Position numbers and translations under genes: made by a program. DNA of 64,000 nucleotides from Nonomuraea cavernae (lineage in GTDB: Bacteria > Actinomycetota > Actinomycetes > Streptosporangiales > Streptosporangiaceae), in NCBI RefSeq assembly GCF_014646355.1, contig NZ_BMNH01000033.1, forward strand, positions 1-64,000. Reading direction: 5' to 3'. The stretch's first letter is position 1; every line of letters begins with the position of its first letter. The notes beneath the pieces are model-generated. The model searched no databases. It had not been told where the DNA came from and was given only the letters and a program-made list of their open reading frames with translations. Below are positions 41,857-51,522 of this stretch, piece by piece.

Positions 41857-43722
41857 GTGACCGTCGCCGAGGCCGTCGGGCGGGCGCTGGCCGCGCTCGG
41901 CGTCCGGGCCGCGTTCGGCGTGGTGGGCAGCGGCAACTTCCACGTCACCAACAGCCTCGTCAAGCACGGCGTGCGCTTCGTCGCCGCGCGGCACGAAGGC
42001 GGGGCGGCCACCATGGCCGACGCCTACGCCAGGATGAGCGGCACGATCGTGGTGCTGTCGGTGCACCAGGGGCCCGGTCTGACCAACGCGATGACCGGCA
42101 TCGCCGAGGCGGCCAAGAGCCGCACGCCGATGGTGGTGCTCGCCGGCGAGGCCACCGACCTACGCTCCAACTTCCACATCGACCAGGACGCCATGGTCCG
42201 CGCGGTGGGCGCGGTCCCCATGCGCGTCACGGCCGCGCACGAGGCGGTCGAGCAGACCGTGGCGGCCTTCCGCACAGCCTGGCACGACCGGCGCACGGTG
42301 CTGCTCAACCTGCCGCTCGACGTGCAGGGCGACCTGGCGCCCTGGGGCGGGCGGCTCGGCGAGTTCTTCGACCAGATCATCGCCGGCCAGCGCGTGGCCG
42401 CCGCCCACCCGCTGGGAGCATCCGGTCCGGCCGGAGATCCCGTCCCGGGCGCGGCACAGGCGCCTGCCCAGGGTGCGGAAGCACGCGCGAGCGCTCCGGT
42501 CTCGGCCGCTCCGGTCTCGGGCGGCCCTGCTTCGGGCGCTCCGGCGCGGCCGATCGGCGACGCCGCCGACCTGGCGCGGCTGCTGGCCGGCTCCCGCAGG
42601 CCGGTGTTCGTCGCGGGCCGGGGCGCCCGGCACGCGCGGCGCGAGCTGGAGGAGCTGGCCGACCTGACGGGTGCCCTGCTGGCCACCTCCGCCGTGGCCA
42701 GGGGCCTGTTCCGGGGCAGCCCGTGGGACCTCGACGTGAGCGGCGGGTTCGCCACGCCGCTGGCCGCCGAGCTGATCCGCGACGCCGACCTGGTCGTCGG
42801 CTGGGGCTGCGCGCTCAACATGTGGACCACCCGACACGGCCACCTGATCGGCGAGCACACCTCGCTGGTCCAGGTCGACGTGGACGAGGGCGCGATCGGC
42901 GCCCACCGGCCCGTCCGGCTCGGCCTGGTCGGCGACACGGCCGCCACCGCGCGGGCCGTGACCGCGGCCTTCACCACCACCGCCGACGCCACCGCCGACG
43001 ACAGTGTGGTCGCCGAAGCCGAAGCCGAAGCCGAAACCGAAACCGAAACCGGCGCAGGGGGGCGGCGTTACCGCACGCCCGGGGTCAGGCGTCGTATTCA
43101 GGCCGAGGGCCGGTGGCGGGAGGTCCCCTACGACGACGAGGGCGGCGACGGGCGGATCGACCCGCGGACCCTCACCATCGGGCTCGACGACCTGCTGCCA
43201 GCCGAGCGGATCGTGGCCGTCGACTCGGGCAACTTCATGGGCTACCCGTCGATGCTGCTGGACGTTCCCGACGAGTACGGGTTCTGCTTCACCCAGGCGT
43301 TCCAGTCGATCGGCCTCGGGCTGGCCACCGCGATCGGGGCGGCTCTGGCCCGGCCCGACCGGCTGCCGGTGGCGGCCCTGGGCGACGGCGGGGCGCTGAT
43401 GGGCGCCGCCGAGTTCGACACGGTGGCCCGGCTGGGCCTGCCGATGGTGATCGTGGTCTACGACGACGACGGCTACGGCGCCGAGGTACACCACTTCGGG
43501 CCGCACGGCCACCCGCTCGACCTGGTGCGCTTCCCGACGGCCGACCTGGCGGCGGTCGCCCGGGGATACGGCTTCGACGCGGTGACGGTGAGGGAGCGGG
43601 GCGACCTGAGCGGGGTGGCCGACTGGCTGAAGGGGCGGCGCGACCGGCCGCTGCTCATCCACGCCAAGGTCACCCGCGAGCACCCGTCGTGGTGGCTGGA
43701 GGAGGCGTTCAAGGGCCACTGA
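41857..43722 (+). CDS. Thiamine diphosphate-dependent enzyme (acetolactate synthase/benzoylformate decarboxylase-like)
   Basis: A 621-residue ThDP enzyme with N-terminal PYR domain (catalytic Glu in AARHEGGAATMADAYAR), central domain and C-terminal PP domain with the GDG...N-type motif read as ALGDGGALMGAAEFDT and YDDDGYGAEVH. The central region holds two low-complexity inserts: an Ala/Pro/Ser stretch at ~190-235 and an EAEAEAETETETG repeat near residue 390. Start GTG 41857. Paired with the cyclase gene. The keto-acid substrate is unknown. Confidence 0.88.
   Translation: MTVAEAVGRALAALGVRAAFGVVGSGNFHVTNSLVKHGVRFVAARHEGGAATMADAYARMSGTIVVLSVHQGPGLTNAMTGIAEAAKSRTPMVVLAGEATDLRSNFHIDQDAMVRAVGAVPMRVTAAHEAVEQTVAAFRTAWHDRRTVLLNLPLDVQGDLAPWGGRLGEFFDQIIAGQRVAAAHPLGASGPAGDPVPGAAQAPAQGAEARASAPVSAAPVSGGPASGAPARPIGDAADLARLLAGSRRPVFVAGRGARHARRELEELADLTGALLATSAVARGLFRGSPWDLDVSGGFATPLAAELIRDADLVVGWGCALNMWTTRHGHLIGEHTSLVQVDVDEGAIGAHRPVRLGLVGDTAATARAVTAAFTTTADATADDSVVAEAEAEAETETETGAGGRRYRTPGVRRRIQAEGRWREVPYDDEGGDGRIDPRTLTIGLDDLLPAERIVAVDSGNFMGYPSMLLDVPDEYGFCFTQAFQSIGLGLATAIGAALARPDRLPVAALGDGGALMGAAEFDTVARLGLPMVIVVYDDDGYGAEVHHFGPHGHPLDLVRFPTADLAAVARGYGFDAVTVRERGDLSGVADWLKGRRDRPLLIHAKVTREHPSWWLEEAFKGH
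43012..43050 (+). repeat. 6-base in-frame microsatellite in ThDP gene
   Basis: Six consecutive GCCGAA or ACCGAA hexamers encode the EAEAEAETETET stretch of the central domain. Copy-number change would keep the frame. Confidence 0.8.
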
Positions 43723-44092
43723 CCTTCCGATACGTCCACGCGTCGGCGGCGGCGGCGAGCACGTCGGCGAGCGGCGCGCCCGCCGCGGCGCTGACCGCCG
43801 CCGCGATCGCGCCCTCCACGAACGGCACGTCGGCCAGCTCCACCCGCCCCGGTTCGGTCAGAAGCCGGGCCGTCAGCACCGAGCCGCCCAGGTCGGGGAT
43901 GAGCACCAGGCCGTCGCCCTGGTCCACCGACGCGAGCGCCCGCTCGATGAGGTCGAGGCTGGTGCCGAGCCCGCCGTCGTCGGTGCCGCCCGCGCCCACC
44001 ACGGGGGCGTCGGCGCCGGCGATGCCCCTGGCCAGCGCGGCCGTCTCCGCCGCCAGCCCGGCGCTGTGCGCGACCAGGACGATCCCGACCAT
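43709..44092 (-). CDS. dhaM: PTS-type dihydroxyacetone kinase phosphotransferase subunit DhaM
   Basis: A 127-residue EIIA-mannose-like domain: phosphoryl-accepting His in GIVLVAHSAGLA at residue ~9, and VVGAGGTDDGGLGTSLDLI. It carries phosphate from PTS HPr to DhaL-ADP. It lacks the HPr and EI domains found in E. coli DhaM, so it needs PTS proteins from elsewhere. It ends the dhaK-dhaL-dhaM operon and overlaps the convergent ThDP gene by 14 bases. Confidence 0.9.
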   Translation of the reverse strand: MVGIVLVAHSAGLAAETAALARGIAGADAPVVGAGGTDDGGLGTSLDLIERALASVDQGDGLVLIPDLGGSVLTARLLTEPGRVELADVPFVEGAIAAAVSAAAGAPLADVLAAAADAWTYRKVSGP

Positions 44093-44718
44093 CAGCTCAC
44101 CCCGCCCGCCACGGTCGCCAGCGACGCGACGATGAGCGCCGACGAGGCCGCGCCGGGGTCCTCGTGGCCCACACTGCGCTCTCCCAGGTAGCTGGCCCGG
44201 CCCTTGCGGGCCCGCATCGGGATGGTGGCCAGCGCTCCCTCCTCGGCCGCGCGCGCCGCCCGCTCGAACGCCTCCAGCGGCTCCAGCCCCTCTCGCACGG
44301 CCAGCGCCAGCGCCCGTGACGCGGGAGCCAGCGCGTCGATCATGGTCTTGTCGCCCGGCGCGGCCTTGCCCAGCCGCTCGACCGCGACGACTCCCGCCTC
44401 GAACGCCCCGGCGAACCGGGCCAGCGTCACCGGCTCCTCCAGCGTCTTGCCCATCTGCCGGAACGCGGAGCCGTACAGCGGGCCCGAGGCGCCGCCGACG
44501 CGGCGGATCAGCGTCGTGCCGGCGGACACCAGCGCCTGTACCGGTGAGGCGGGCGGCCAGTCGGTCAGCGCCGCGCGCACCTCGGCGAACCCGCGGTCGA
44601 GGTTGGCGCCGTGGTCGGCGTCGCCGATCGCCGCGTCGAGCCGTGTCAGCTCGTCGCGGCGGAGCCGGACCACCTTGGCGGCGTCCTCGAACCAGGCGAC
44701 GAAGAAGGCGGTGTCCAT
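44092..44718 (-). CDS. dhaL: Dihydroxyacetone kinase subunit DhaL
   Basis: A 208-residue ADP-binding subunit: Mg-binding aspartates in DAAIGDADHGANLDRG, GGASGPLYGSAFRQM, and TMIDALAP. It holds ADP that is rephosphorylated by DhaM and donates phosphate to DhaK-bound dihydroxyacetone. Start ATG 44718 shares one base with the dhaK stop. Confidence 0.93.
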   Translation of the reverse strand: MDTAFFVAWFEDAAKVVRLRRDELTRLDAAIGDADHGANLDRGFAEVRAALTDWPPASPVQALVSAGTTLIRRVGGASGPLYGSAFRQMGKTLEEPVTLARFAGAFEAGVVAVERLGKAAPGDKTMIDALAPASRALALAVREGLEPLEAFERAARAAEEGALATIPMRARKGRASYLGERSVGHEDPGAASSALIVASLATVAGGVS

Positions 44719-45698
44719 CACCGTCCCCATCGGAGCCCCGGCGTCTCGACCGGCGCGTCCCACAGCCGCGTCAGCTCGTCGTCCAGGCGGCAGACCGTGA
44801 CGGAGAAGCCCTGCATGTCGAGGCTCGTCACGTAGTCGCCGACCAGCGACCGGGCGATCCTCGCCCCCTTGCCCCTGATGAACGCGTCCACCTCGGCGAA
44901 CACGACGTACAGCTCCATCAGCGGGGTGCCGCCCATGCCGTTGACCAGGACGAGCAGGTCGCCCTGGAGCGGCAGGTCGCCGTGCACGGCCTCCATGGCG
45001 ACCGCGGCCAGCTCGCGGGCCGGGGCCATCGGCGCCCGGCGGCGGCCCGGCTCACCGTGGATGCCGATGCCCAGCTCCACCCGGTCGTCCGGCAGGTCGA
45101 ACGTCGGTTTGCCCGCCGCGGGTGTCGTACAGGAGGTGAGGGCGACGCCGAACGAGCGGCTGCGGTCGTCGACCTCGGCCGCCACGCGCGCCACCACGTC
45201 CAGTGGCGCGCCCTCCTCGGCCAGCGCGCCGGCGATCTTCTCGACGAACAGGGTCGCGCCGGTGCCGCGCCGGCCGGCCGTGTAGAGGGAGTCCTGGACC
45301 GCGACGTCGTCGTCGACGAGCACGCTCGCCACGTCGACGTCGTCGCACAGCTCGGCGGCCATCTCGAAGTTGAGCACGTCGCCGGTGTAGTTCTTGACGA
45401 TGTGCAGCACGCCGGCGCCGCCGTCGACCGCCCGGGTGGCGTCGATGATCTGGTCGGGGACGGGTGAGGTGAAGATCTCACCCGGGCAGGCCGCGTCGAG
45501 CATGCCGTGGCCGACGAAGCCGGCGTGCAGCGGCTCGTGCCCCGAGCCGCCGCCGGAGACCAGCCCGACCTTGCCCGCCCGTGGCCCCGAAGCGCGGTAG
45601 ACCACCTGGTCACGCACCCGCAGCGACGGGTGGGCCGCCGCCAGGCCCCTGAGCGCGTCACCGACGACGGAGTCCGCCGCGTTGATGAGTTTCTTCAT
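44718..45698 (-). CDS. dhaK: Dihydroxyacetone kinase subunit DhaK
   Basis: A 326-residue substrate-binding subunit. GLVSGGGSGHEPLHAGFVG near residue 45 and the active-site His in GIGIHGEPG near residue 213 bind dihydroxyacetone covalently as a hemiaminal. The product dihydroxyacetone phosphate enters glycolysis. It starts at ATG 45698 and heads the operon. No dhaS/dhaR regulator is next to it. Confidence 0.95.
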   Translation of the reverse strand: MKKLINAADSVVGDALRGLAAAHPSLRVRDQVVYRASGPRAGKVGLVSGGGSGHEPLHAGFVGHGMLDAACPGEIFTSPVPDQIIDATRAVDGGAGVLHIVKNYTGDVLNFEMAAELCDDVDVASVLVDDDVAVQDSLYTAGRRGTGATLFVEKIAGALAEEGAPLDVVARVAAEVDDRSRSFGVALTSCTTPAAGKPTFDLPDDRVELGIGIHGEPGRRRAPMAPARELAAVAMEAVHGDLPLQGDLLVLVNGMGGTPLMELYVVFAEVDAFIRGKGARIARSLVGDYVTSLDMQGFSVTVCRLDDELTRLWDAPVETPGLRWGR

Positions 45699-45814
45699 AG
45701 AGGGGAAGATGTGCCCGTTTCAGGCGCCTGGCAAGCGCCGAGGCGGGCCGGTGCGGACCTCGGACGGCGTGGTCCTGCTGCCCAGCACGGTAAAACCTAG
45801 GCTACCTTCTGCAC

Positions 45815-46561
45815 ATGGCTGAGATCGTGTACCCGCCGGTGATCGCCGCCGCGCGGACCCTCTTTCGCGTGCTCGACTACCGTTTCCACCTCGAAGGGAC
45901 CGAGCACGTTCCGCGCACCGGAGGAGCGGTGCTGGTGAGCAACCACATCAGCTACCTCGACTTCATCTTCGCCGGGTTCGGCGCGCTGCCGGCCAAGCGG
46001 CTGGTGCGGTTCATGGCCAAGAAGGACGTGTTCGACCACCGGATCTCCGGGCCGCTGATGCGGGGCATGCACCACATCCCGGTCGACCGGGGGGCCGGGG
46101 CCGGGTCCTACGCGACGGCGCTGCGGATGCTGAAGGCCGGTGAGGTCGTGGGCGTGTTCGCCGAGGCGACGATCAGCCGGTCCTTCACGGTAAAGGAGAT
46201 CAAGAGCGGCGCGATCCGGATGGCGCAGGCCACCAAGACGCCGGTCATCCCGGTGGCGTTGTGGGGCACCCAGCGACTGTGGACGAAGGGGCGGCCCAAG
46301 GCGCTGACGCAGCGCCACGTGCCCATCACGATCATGGTCGGCGAGCCCATGTACCCCAAGCGCGGCGAGGACGTCGACAAGCACACGGTCGATCTGCACG
46401 AGCGGCTCACGGCGATGGTGGACCGGGCGCAGCGCACCTACCCGGAGATCCCGCAAGGGGTCTGGTGGCAGCCCGCGCATCTCGGTGGCACCGCGCCGAC
46501 ACCGGAGGAGGCCGCCGCGATGGACGCGGCCGAGGCCGAGGCCCGGTCCAGAAAGTCCTAG
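45815..46561 (+). CDS. 1-acyl-sn-glycerol-3-phosphate acyltransferase (PlsC-like)
   Basis: A 248-residue lysophospholipid acyltransferase: motif I NHISYLD (H-x4-D), motif II around MRGMHHIPVDRGAGA, motif III with FAEATISRSF in place of the usual FPEGTRS, and motif IV VIPVALWGTQ. It adds the second acyl chain to lysophosphatidate or a related lipid. ATG 45815 follows a promoter-like region. The end overlaps the convergent kinase gene by four bases. Confidence 0.9.
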   Translation: MAEIVYPPVIAAARTLFRVLDYRFHLEGTEHVPRTGGAVLVSNHISYLDFIFAGFGALPAKRLVRFMAKKDVFDHRISGPLMRGMHHIPVDRGAGAGSYATALRMLKAGEVVGVFAEATISRSFTVKEIKSGAIRMAQATKTPVIPVALWGTQRLWTKGRPKALTQRHVPITIMVGEPMYPKRGEDVDKHTVDLHERLTAMVDRAQRTYPEIPQGVWWQPAHLGGTAPTPEEAAAMDAAEAEARSRKS

Positions 46562-47364
46562 ATCGCCGCCTGGTAGCTGCTGGCGCGCATCCCGGCGAGC
46601 AACCCGGCCGTCTGCTCGGGGGTGAAGCGGCGCACCGGATCGTGGTGCAGCAGCCCCTCGATCAGCGGCCGCATCACCCCGGCCCGGCGCGGCGGCGGGA
46701 ATCCGCCGCTGCGCGCCATGCCGAGCACGCTCGCCGCGTCCTGACCCGGGTAGGGCGGCCGGCCCTCGATGGCGCTGTAGAGGGTGGCGCCGAACGACCA
46801 CATGTCGGCCTCCTTGCTGGCCGGGCCGCCGTGCAGGCGTTCGGGCGCCATGAACGCCGGGGTGCCGCGCAGCCTGCGGGAGTTGGTCATCCGGATGTCG
46901 CCCTCGGCCGTGGCGATGCCGAAGTCGGTCAGCACCACGCGGTCGCCGGTGAGCATGACGTTGGCCGGTTTGACGTCGCGGTGCAGCACTCCGGCCTGGT
47001 GGGCGGTGCGCAGCGCGGCGAGCAGGTGCTGGCCGATCGCGGCCACCGACTGCGCGGGCAGGGTGCCGACCTGGGAGAGCAGTTGGTGCAGGGAGAGCCC
47101 GTCGAGGTACTCCATCACGATCCAGAGCTTGCCGCTCTTCTCGATCAGGTCGTGCACCGTGACGATGTTGGGGTGGGTGAGCCCGGCCGCCATCCGCGCC
47201 TCACGGAGCACCCGGCGGCGCACCATCTCCACCTCACCGGACAGGGTCAGCTCCTTCAGCGCCACCTCTCGATGCAGCAACTGGTCGAAGGCTCGCCAGA
47301 CGACTCCCATACCCCCACGACCGGCCTCCTCACTGAGAAGGTACCGTCCGCCGATCTCCCGCAT
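46558..47364 (-). CDS. Serine/threonine protein kinase, kinase domain only
   Basis: A 268-residue Hanks-type kinase. Gly loop EAGRGGMGVVWRA, Lys in VALKEL, catalytic HRDVKPANVM, DFGIA metal site, and APERLHGG. There is no transmembrane segment and no extracellular sensor, so it is soluble, unlike PknB. Substrate unknown. Start ATG 47364. Confidence 0.92.
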   Translation of the reverse strand: MREIGGRYLLSEEAGRGGMGVVWRAFDQLLHREVALKELTLSGEVEMVRRRVLREARMAAGLTHPNIVTVHDLIEKSGKLWIVMEYLDGLSLHQLLSQVGTLPAQSVAAIGQHLLAALRTAHQAGVLHRDVKPANVMLTGDRVVLTDFGIATAEGDIRMTNSRRLRGTPAFMAPERLHGGPASKEADMWSFGATLYSAIEGRPPYPGQDAASVLGMARSGGFPPPRRAGVMRPLIEGLLHHDPVRRFTPEQTAGLLAGMRASSYQAAI

Positions 47365-47420
47365 GCCATCCCCTCAACGCTTGGGGCAATGATGACATCT
47401 CACCACAAGACATAGTGTGC

Positions 47421-48728
<1,308 letters not shown>

Positions 48729-48795
48729 CGAGGACTCCGATAGTATGTAAGGGAAAGTGTGCATAGGTTCCTTTGCAAAGATAGGTGTGCACGGC

Positions 48796-49395
48796 ATGGC
48801 AGGCAAGCGCTTCTCCGTCCGGACCCTCGACGCCCACGCGCTGAAGTCGTTCGCGCACCCCCTGCGCCTGCGCCTGTACGAGCTGCTCGAGGAGCACGGT
48901 CCATCGACGGCCACCCGGCTCGCCGGGCTGGTCGGGCAGAACACCGGGGCCACCAGCTACCACCTCAGGGAGCTGGCCCGGCACGGGATGATCGAGCCGG
49001 TTCCCGAGTTGGGGAAGGGCAAGGAGAAGTTCTGGCGGATCGTGCCCGGCGGGTTCTCCTACGGCAAGGCTCCGGCCGACGACCCCGAGACGGCCGAGGC
49101 CGTGTCGCTCCTGCTCGACGACCTCCTCCGGCAGCGCGCCGCCGAGCTGGCGCGCTGGCGCGAGGAGGAGCGGGACACTCCCGAGGAGTGGGTGCGGGCC
49201 AGCGGCCTCGGCCGGAGGTCGATGCGGCTCACCTCGGAGGAGACGGTGGCGATGCGGGATGAGGTGTTCGACGTGCTGGAGAGATACCGCCGGCTGGCCG
49301 ACCGGCGCGACCTGGCGTCGCCGGACCGGCCCGACCCCTCGCTGGAGCAGGTGGTGGTCCACTTCGACGTCCTCCCGGTGGGAGCGCGCGCCTAG
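48796..49395 (+). CDS. ArsR-like helix-turn-helix regulator
   Basis: A 199-residue protein with an N-terminal winged helix: LKSFAHPLRLRLYELLEEHG, STATRLAGLVGQNTGATSYHL and RELARHGMIEPVPE. The C-terminal half is Glu/Arg-rich and helical, probably a dimer or ligand region. ATG 48796 is the domain start; in-frame GTGs at 48787 and 48757 exist, none with a strong ribosome site. It is divergent from the MFS exporter. An imperfect AAGG(G)AA...TTCCTT repeat (48749-48773) may be its operator. Confidence 0.85.
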   Translation: MAGKRFSVRTLDAHALKSFAHPLRLRLYELLEEHGPSTATRLAGLVGQNTGATSYHLRELARHGMIEPVPELGKGKEKFWRIVPGGFSYGKAPADDPETAEAVSLLLDDLLRQRAAELARWREEERDTPEEWVRASGLGRRSMRLTSEETVAMRDEVFDVLERYRRLADRRDLASPDRPDPSLEQVVVHFDVLPVGARA

Positions 49396-49484
49396 GGTCA
49401 TCCCCAGGTCCCACCCTGACGCGCCGCCGCCGGCCGGTCCCTAGTGTCCATGCCGATCGGAGGCTGTCGAACGAAGGGGCCGGT

Positions 49485-49532
49485 CATGCCGCGCAGTGAC
49501 GACCATCCCGCCCGCCCGGCCCATGAGGGCTG
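49485..49532 (+). CDS. Possible 15-residue leader ORF
   Basis: ATG 49485 follows GAAGGGG at about eight bases and encodes MPRSDDHPARPAHEG. Its stop overlaps the ATG at 49523 of the SagB-like gene (ATGAGGGCTGA), so it may couple translation. Too short to judge by composition; a peptide substrate is possible but unsupported. Confidence 0.2.
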
Positions 49533-50149
49533 AGACGGCGCCCGCCCCGAGCTCCGCGGGCTCCGCGAGCTCCGCGGGGCGGCGCCATCCGGTGCGCACC
49601 GACGTTCCGGGCCCCCTGGCCGCCCTGCACGCGCTCATCAGACGGCACCGCCCCGACGGCCCCTACGACGGCAGGTCGCTGCGCAGGGACCACCTGGACG
49701 CCGTCCTCACCACCGCCTGCGGCTCGCACACGGGCTCGATCGAGGTGCGGCCCGCCGTGTTCGCGGTGGACGGCCTGCCGCCCGGCGTCTACCGCTACGC
49801 GGCCGACGAGCTGGAGCTGGTACGGCAGGGCGGCGCGCACACCGACGTGCTGGCCGCCGCCCTGCCCGCCGACCGGGCGACGATCGGCGGCGCCGCCGTG
49901 TTCGTCTGCCTGACCGGCGTGCTCACCCGCCACGAGCACAGGCACGGCCCGGGCGGCTACCGGCTGCTGGCCGCCGAGGCCGGACACCTGTCGCAGCGGC
50001 TGATCCTCGCCGCGACCGCGCTGGGCGTGGTCGCCCGGCCGTTCAGCACCTTGTTCGACGACCTGCTCAACCCGGCGCTCGGCCTCGACGGCGACGGTGA
50101 GCGGTTCGTCCTCGGCGTCCTCCTCGGTCACGCGGGCGAGGCCGGATAG
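49523..50149 (+). CDS. SagB/ThcOx-type flavin oxidoreductase (nitroreductase fold)
   Basis: A 208-residue protein. LPPGVYRYAADELELVRQG, GGAAVFVCLTGVLTRHEHRHGPGGYRLLAAEAGHLSQRL (in parts, residues ~125-165) and the end FVLGVLLGH match the FMN-binding SagB family, some of which oxidise azolines in peptide natural products. It lacks a recognisable catalytic Lys-Tyr pair, and no cyclodehydratase or precursor gene is adjacent, so the role is open. Start ATG 49523; GTG 49496 is an alternative. A strong hairpin follows. Confidence 0.78.
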   Translation: MRAETAPAPSSAGSASSAGRRHPVRTDVPGPLAALHALIRRHRPDGPYDGRSLRRDHLDAVLTTACGSHTGSIEVRPAVFAVDGLPPGVYRYAADELELVRQGGAHTDVLAAALPADRATIGGAAVFVCLTGVLTRHEHRHGPGGYRLLAAEAGHLSQRLILAATALGVVARPFSTLFDDLLNPALGLDGDGERFVLGVLLGHAGEAG

Positions 50150-50163
50150 GCGCGGGCGAGACC

Positions 50164-50190
50164 TCCGGGCCCACGGGGCATGGGCCCGGA
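50164..50190 (+). terminator. Hairpin after SagB-like gene
   Basis: A perfect 10-base stem (TCCGGGCCCA, 50164-50173, with 50181-50190) and seven-base loop starts 15 bases after the stop. Confidence 0.65.
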
Positions 50191-50355
50191 ACGGCGGCCC
50201 TCCCACTCCAGGCTGGTGGGGCGGGAGGGCCGGGCCGATCCCGGGGCTGACCTGCGATGACGCGTGCCGCAGGGTGCGGATAGCATCCTGGCATGACGCT
50301 TGTGAGGCCGCGGCGACGCGCACGTCCGGCGGCCGGGCGCAGGGGGAGACACGCG

Positions 50356-51522
50356 ATGGCCGACGAAGGTCCGGCACTGCTGAAGGAGCTGTACGAGCAC
50401 GCGCCGTGCGGCTACCTGTGCGGTCTGGCGGACGGCACGATCATCGCGGTCAACGAGACCTTCCTGGCCTGGACCGGTCACCGCAGGGAGGCCCTGCTGC
50501 GCGGCGTCCGCTTCCAGGAGCTGCTCACGATCGGCGACCGGATCTTCTACGAGACCCACTACGCCCCGCTCGTGCTCCGCGCGGGCGGTGTCCACGAGAT
50601 CGCGGTGGACCTGCTGTGCAGCGACCGCGCACGGCTGCCCGTTCTGGTCAGCTCCGGCTTCGCCGAGGCGGCCGGCGGCCTGCCCGCCACGATCCGCGTC
50701 TGCGTGTTCCGCGCCACCGAGCGCCGCGAGTACGAACTGCTGCGCGCCCGCCGGCGCGCGGAGGAGTCGGAGGACCGGGTCCGCCTGCTCGCCCGGACCC
50801 TGCAGCAGAGCCTGATCCCGCCCGCCCTGCCGCGCATCCCCGGCCTCGACGTGGCGGCCGCCTACCGGCCCGCCGGGCGCGGCGACGAGGTGGGCGGCGA
50901 CTTCTACGACCTGTTCGAGACGTCGCCCGACGACTGGGGGCTCGTCCTCGGCGACGTCTGCGGCAAGGGCGCCGAGGCCGCCGTCGTGACGAGCCTGGCG
51001 CGCCACACCGTGCGGGCGCACGCCGCCGAGGTCAAGCATCCCGCCGCCGTCCTGCGCGAGCTCAACACCGCCCTGGTACGCCAGCGCGCCGACCGCTTCT
51101 GCACCGTGGTCTACACCCGGATCCACCGCGTCCGGCCGGGCGTCTTCAGCCTCACCGTCTCGCTCGGCGGCCATCCCCAGCCGCTGCGCGTGAGCGCGGA
51201 CGGCGAGGTGACCGCGATCGGGCATCCGGGGACCGTCCTCGGCCTGTTCGACGACGTCACCGTCTACGACGAGACGGTCGAGCTGTGCCCCGGCGACGCC
51301 GTCCTGCTCTTCACCGACGGCGTCACCGAGGCGCGCGACGGCGCCGACCTGTTCGACGAGTTCCGGCTGACGAGCCTGCTGGCCGGCGCGCGGGCCCTCG
51401 ACGCCCGGGGCATCGCCGACCGGATCGTGGAGCGGGTCCTGGCCTTCCAGAACGGCCGGGCCTGCGACGACATCGCCCTGGTCGTGCTCAAGTCACCGCG
51501 CGGCCCGGCCGGGGCGTCATGA
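50356..51522 (+). CDS. PAS domain plus PP2C (SpoIIE-type) phosphatase
   Basis: A 388-residue RsbU-like phosphatase. The N-terminal PAS domain (residues ~10-115: LYEHAPCGYLCGLADGTIIAVNETFLAW) would sense a signal; the PP2C domain (~165-385) has Mn-binding aspartates in GDEVGGDFYDL, LGDVCGKGAEAA and DGVTEARD, and a final CDDIALVVL. Such enzymes dephosphorylate anti-anti-sigma factors and activate stress sigma factors. ATG 50356 has GGGGGAG (50342-50348) upstream; ATG 50293 is less likely. A general-stress-type promoter lies 3 kb downstream. Confidence 0.9.
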   Translation: MADEGPALLKELYEHAPCGYLCGLADGTIIAVNETFLAWTGHRREALLRGVRFQELLTIGDRIFYETHYAPLVLRAGGVHEIAVDLLCSDRARLPVLVSSGFAEAAGGLPATIRVCVFRATERREYELLRARRRAEESEDRVRLLARTLQQSLIPPALPRIPGLDVAAAYRPAGRGDEVGGDFYDLFETSPDDWGLVLGDVCGKGAEAAVVTSLARHTVRAHAAEVKHPAAVLRELNTALVRQRADRFCTVVYTRIHRVRPGVFSLTVSLGGHPQPLRVSADGEVTAIGHPGTVLGLFDDVTVYDETVELCPGDAVLLFTDGVTEARDGADLFDEFRLTSLLAGARALDARGIADRIVERVLAFQNGRACDDIALVVLKSPRGPAGAS

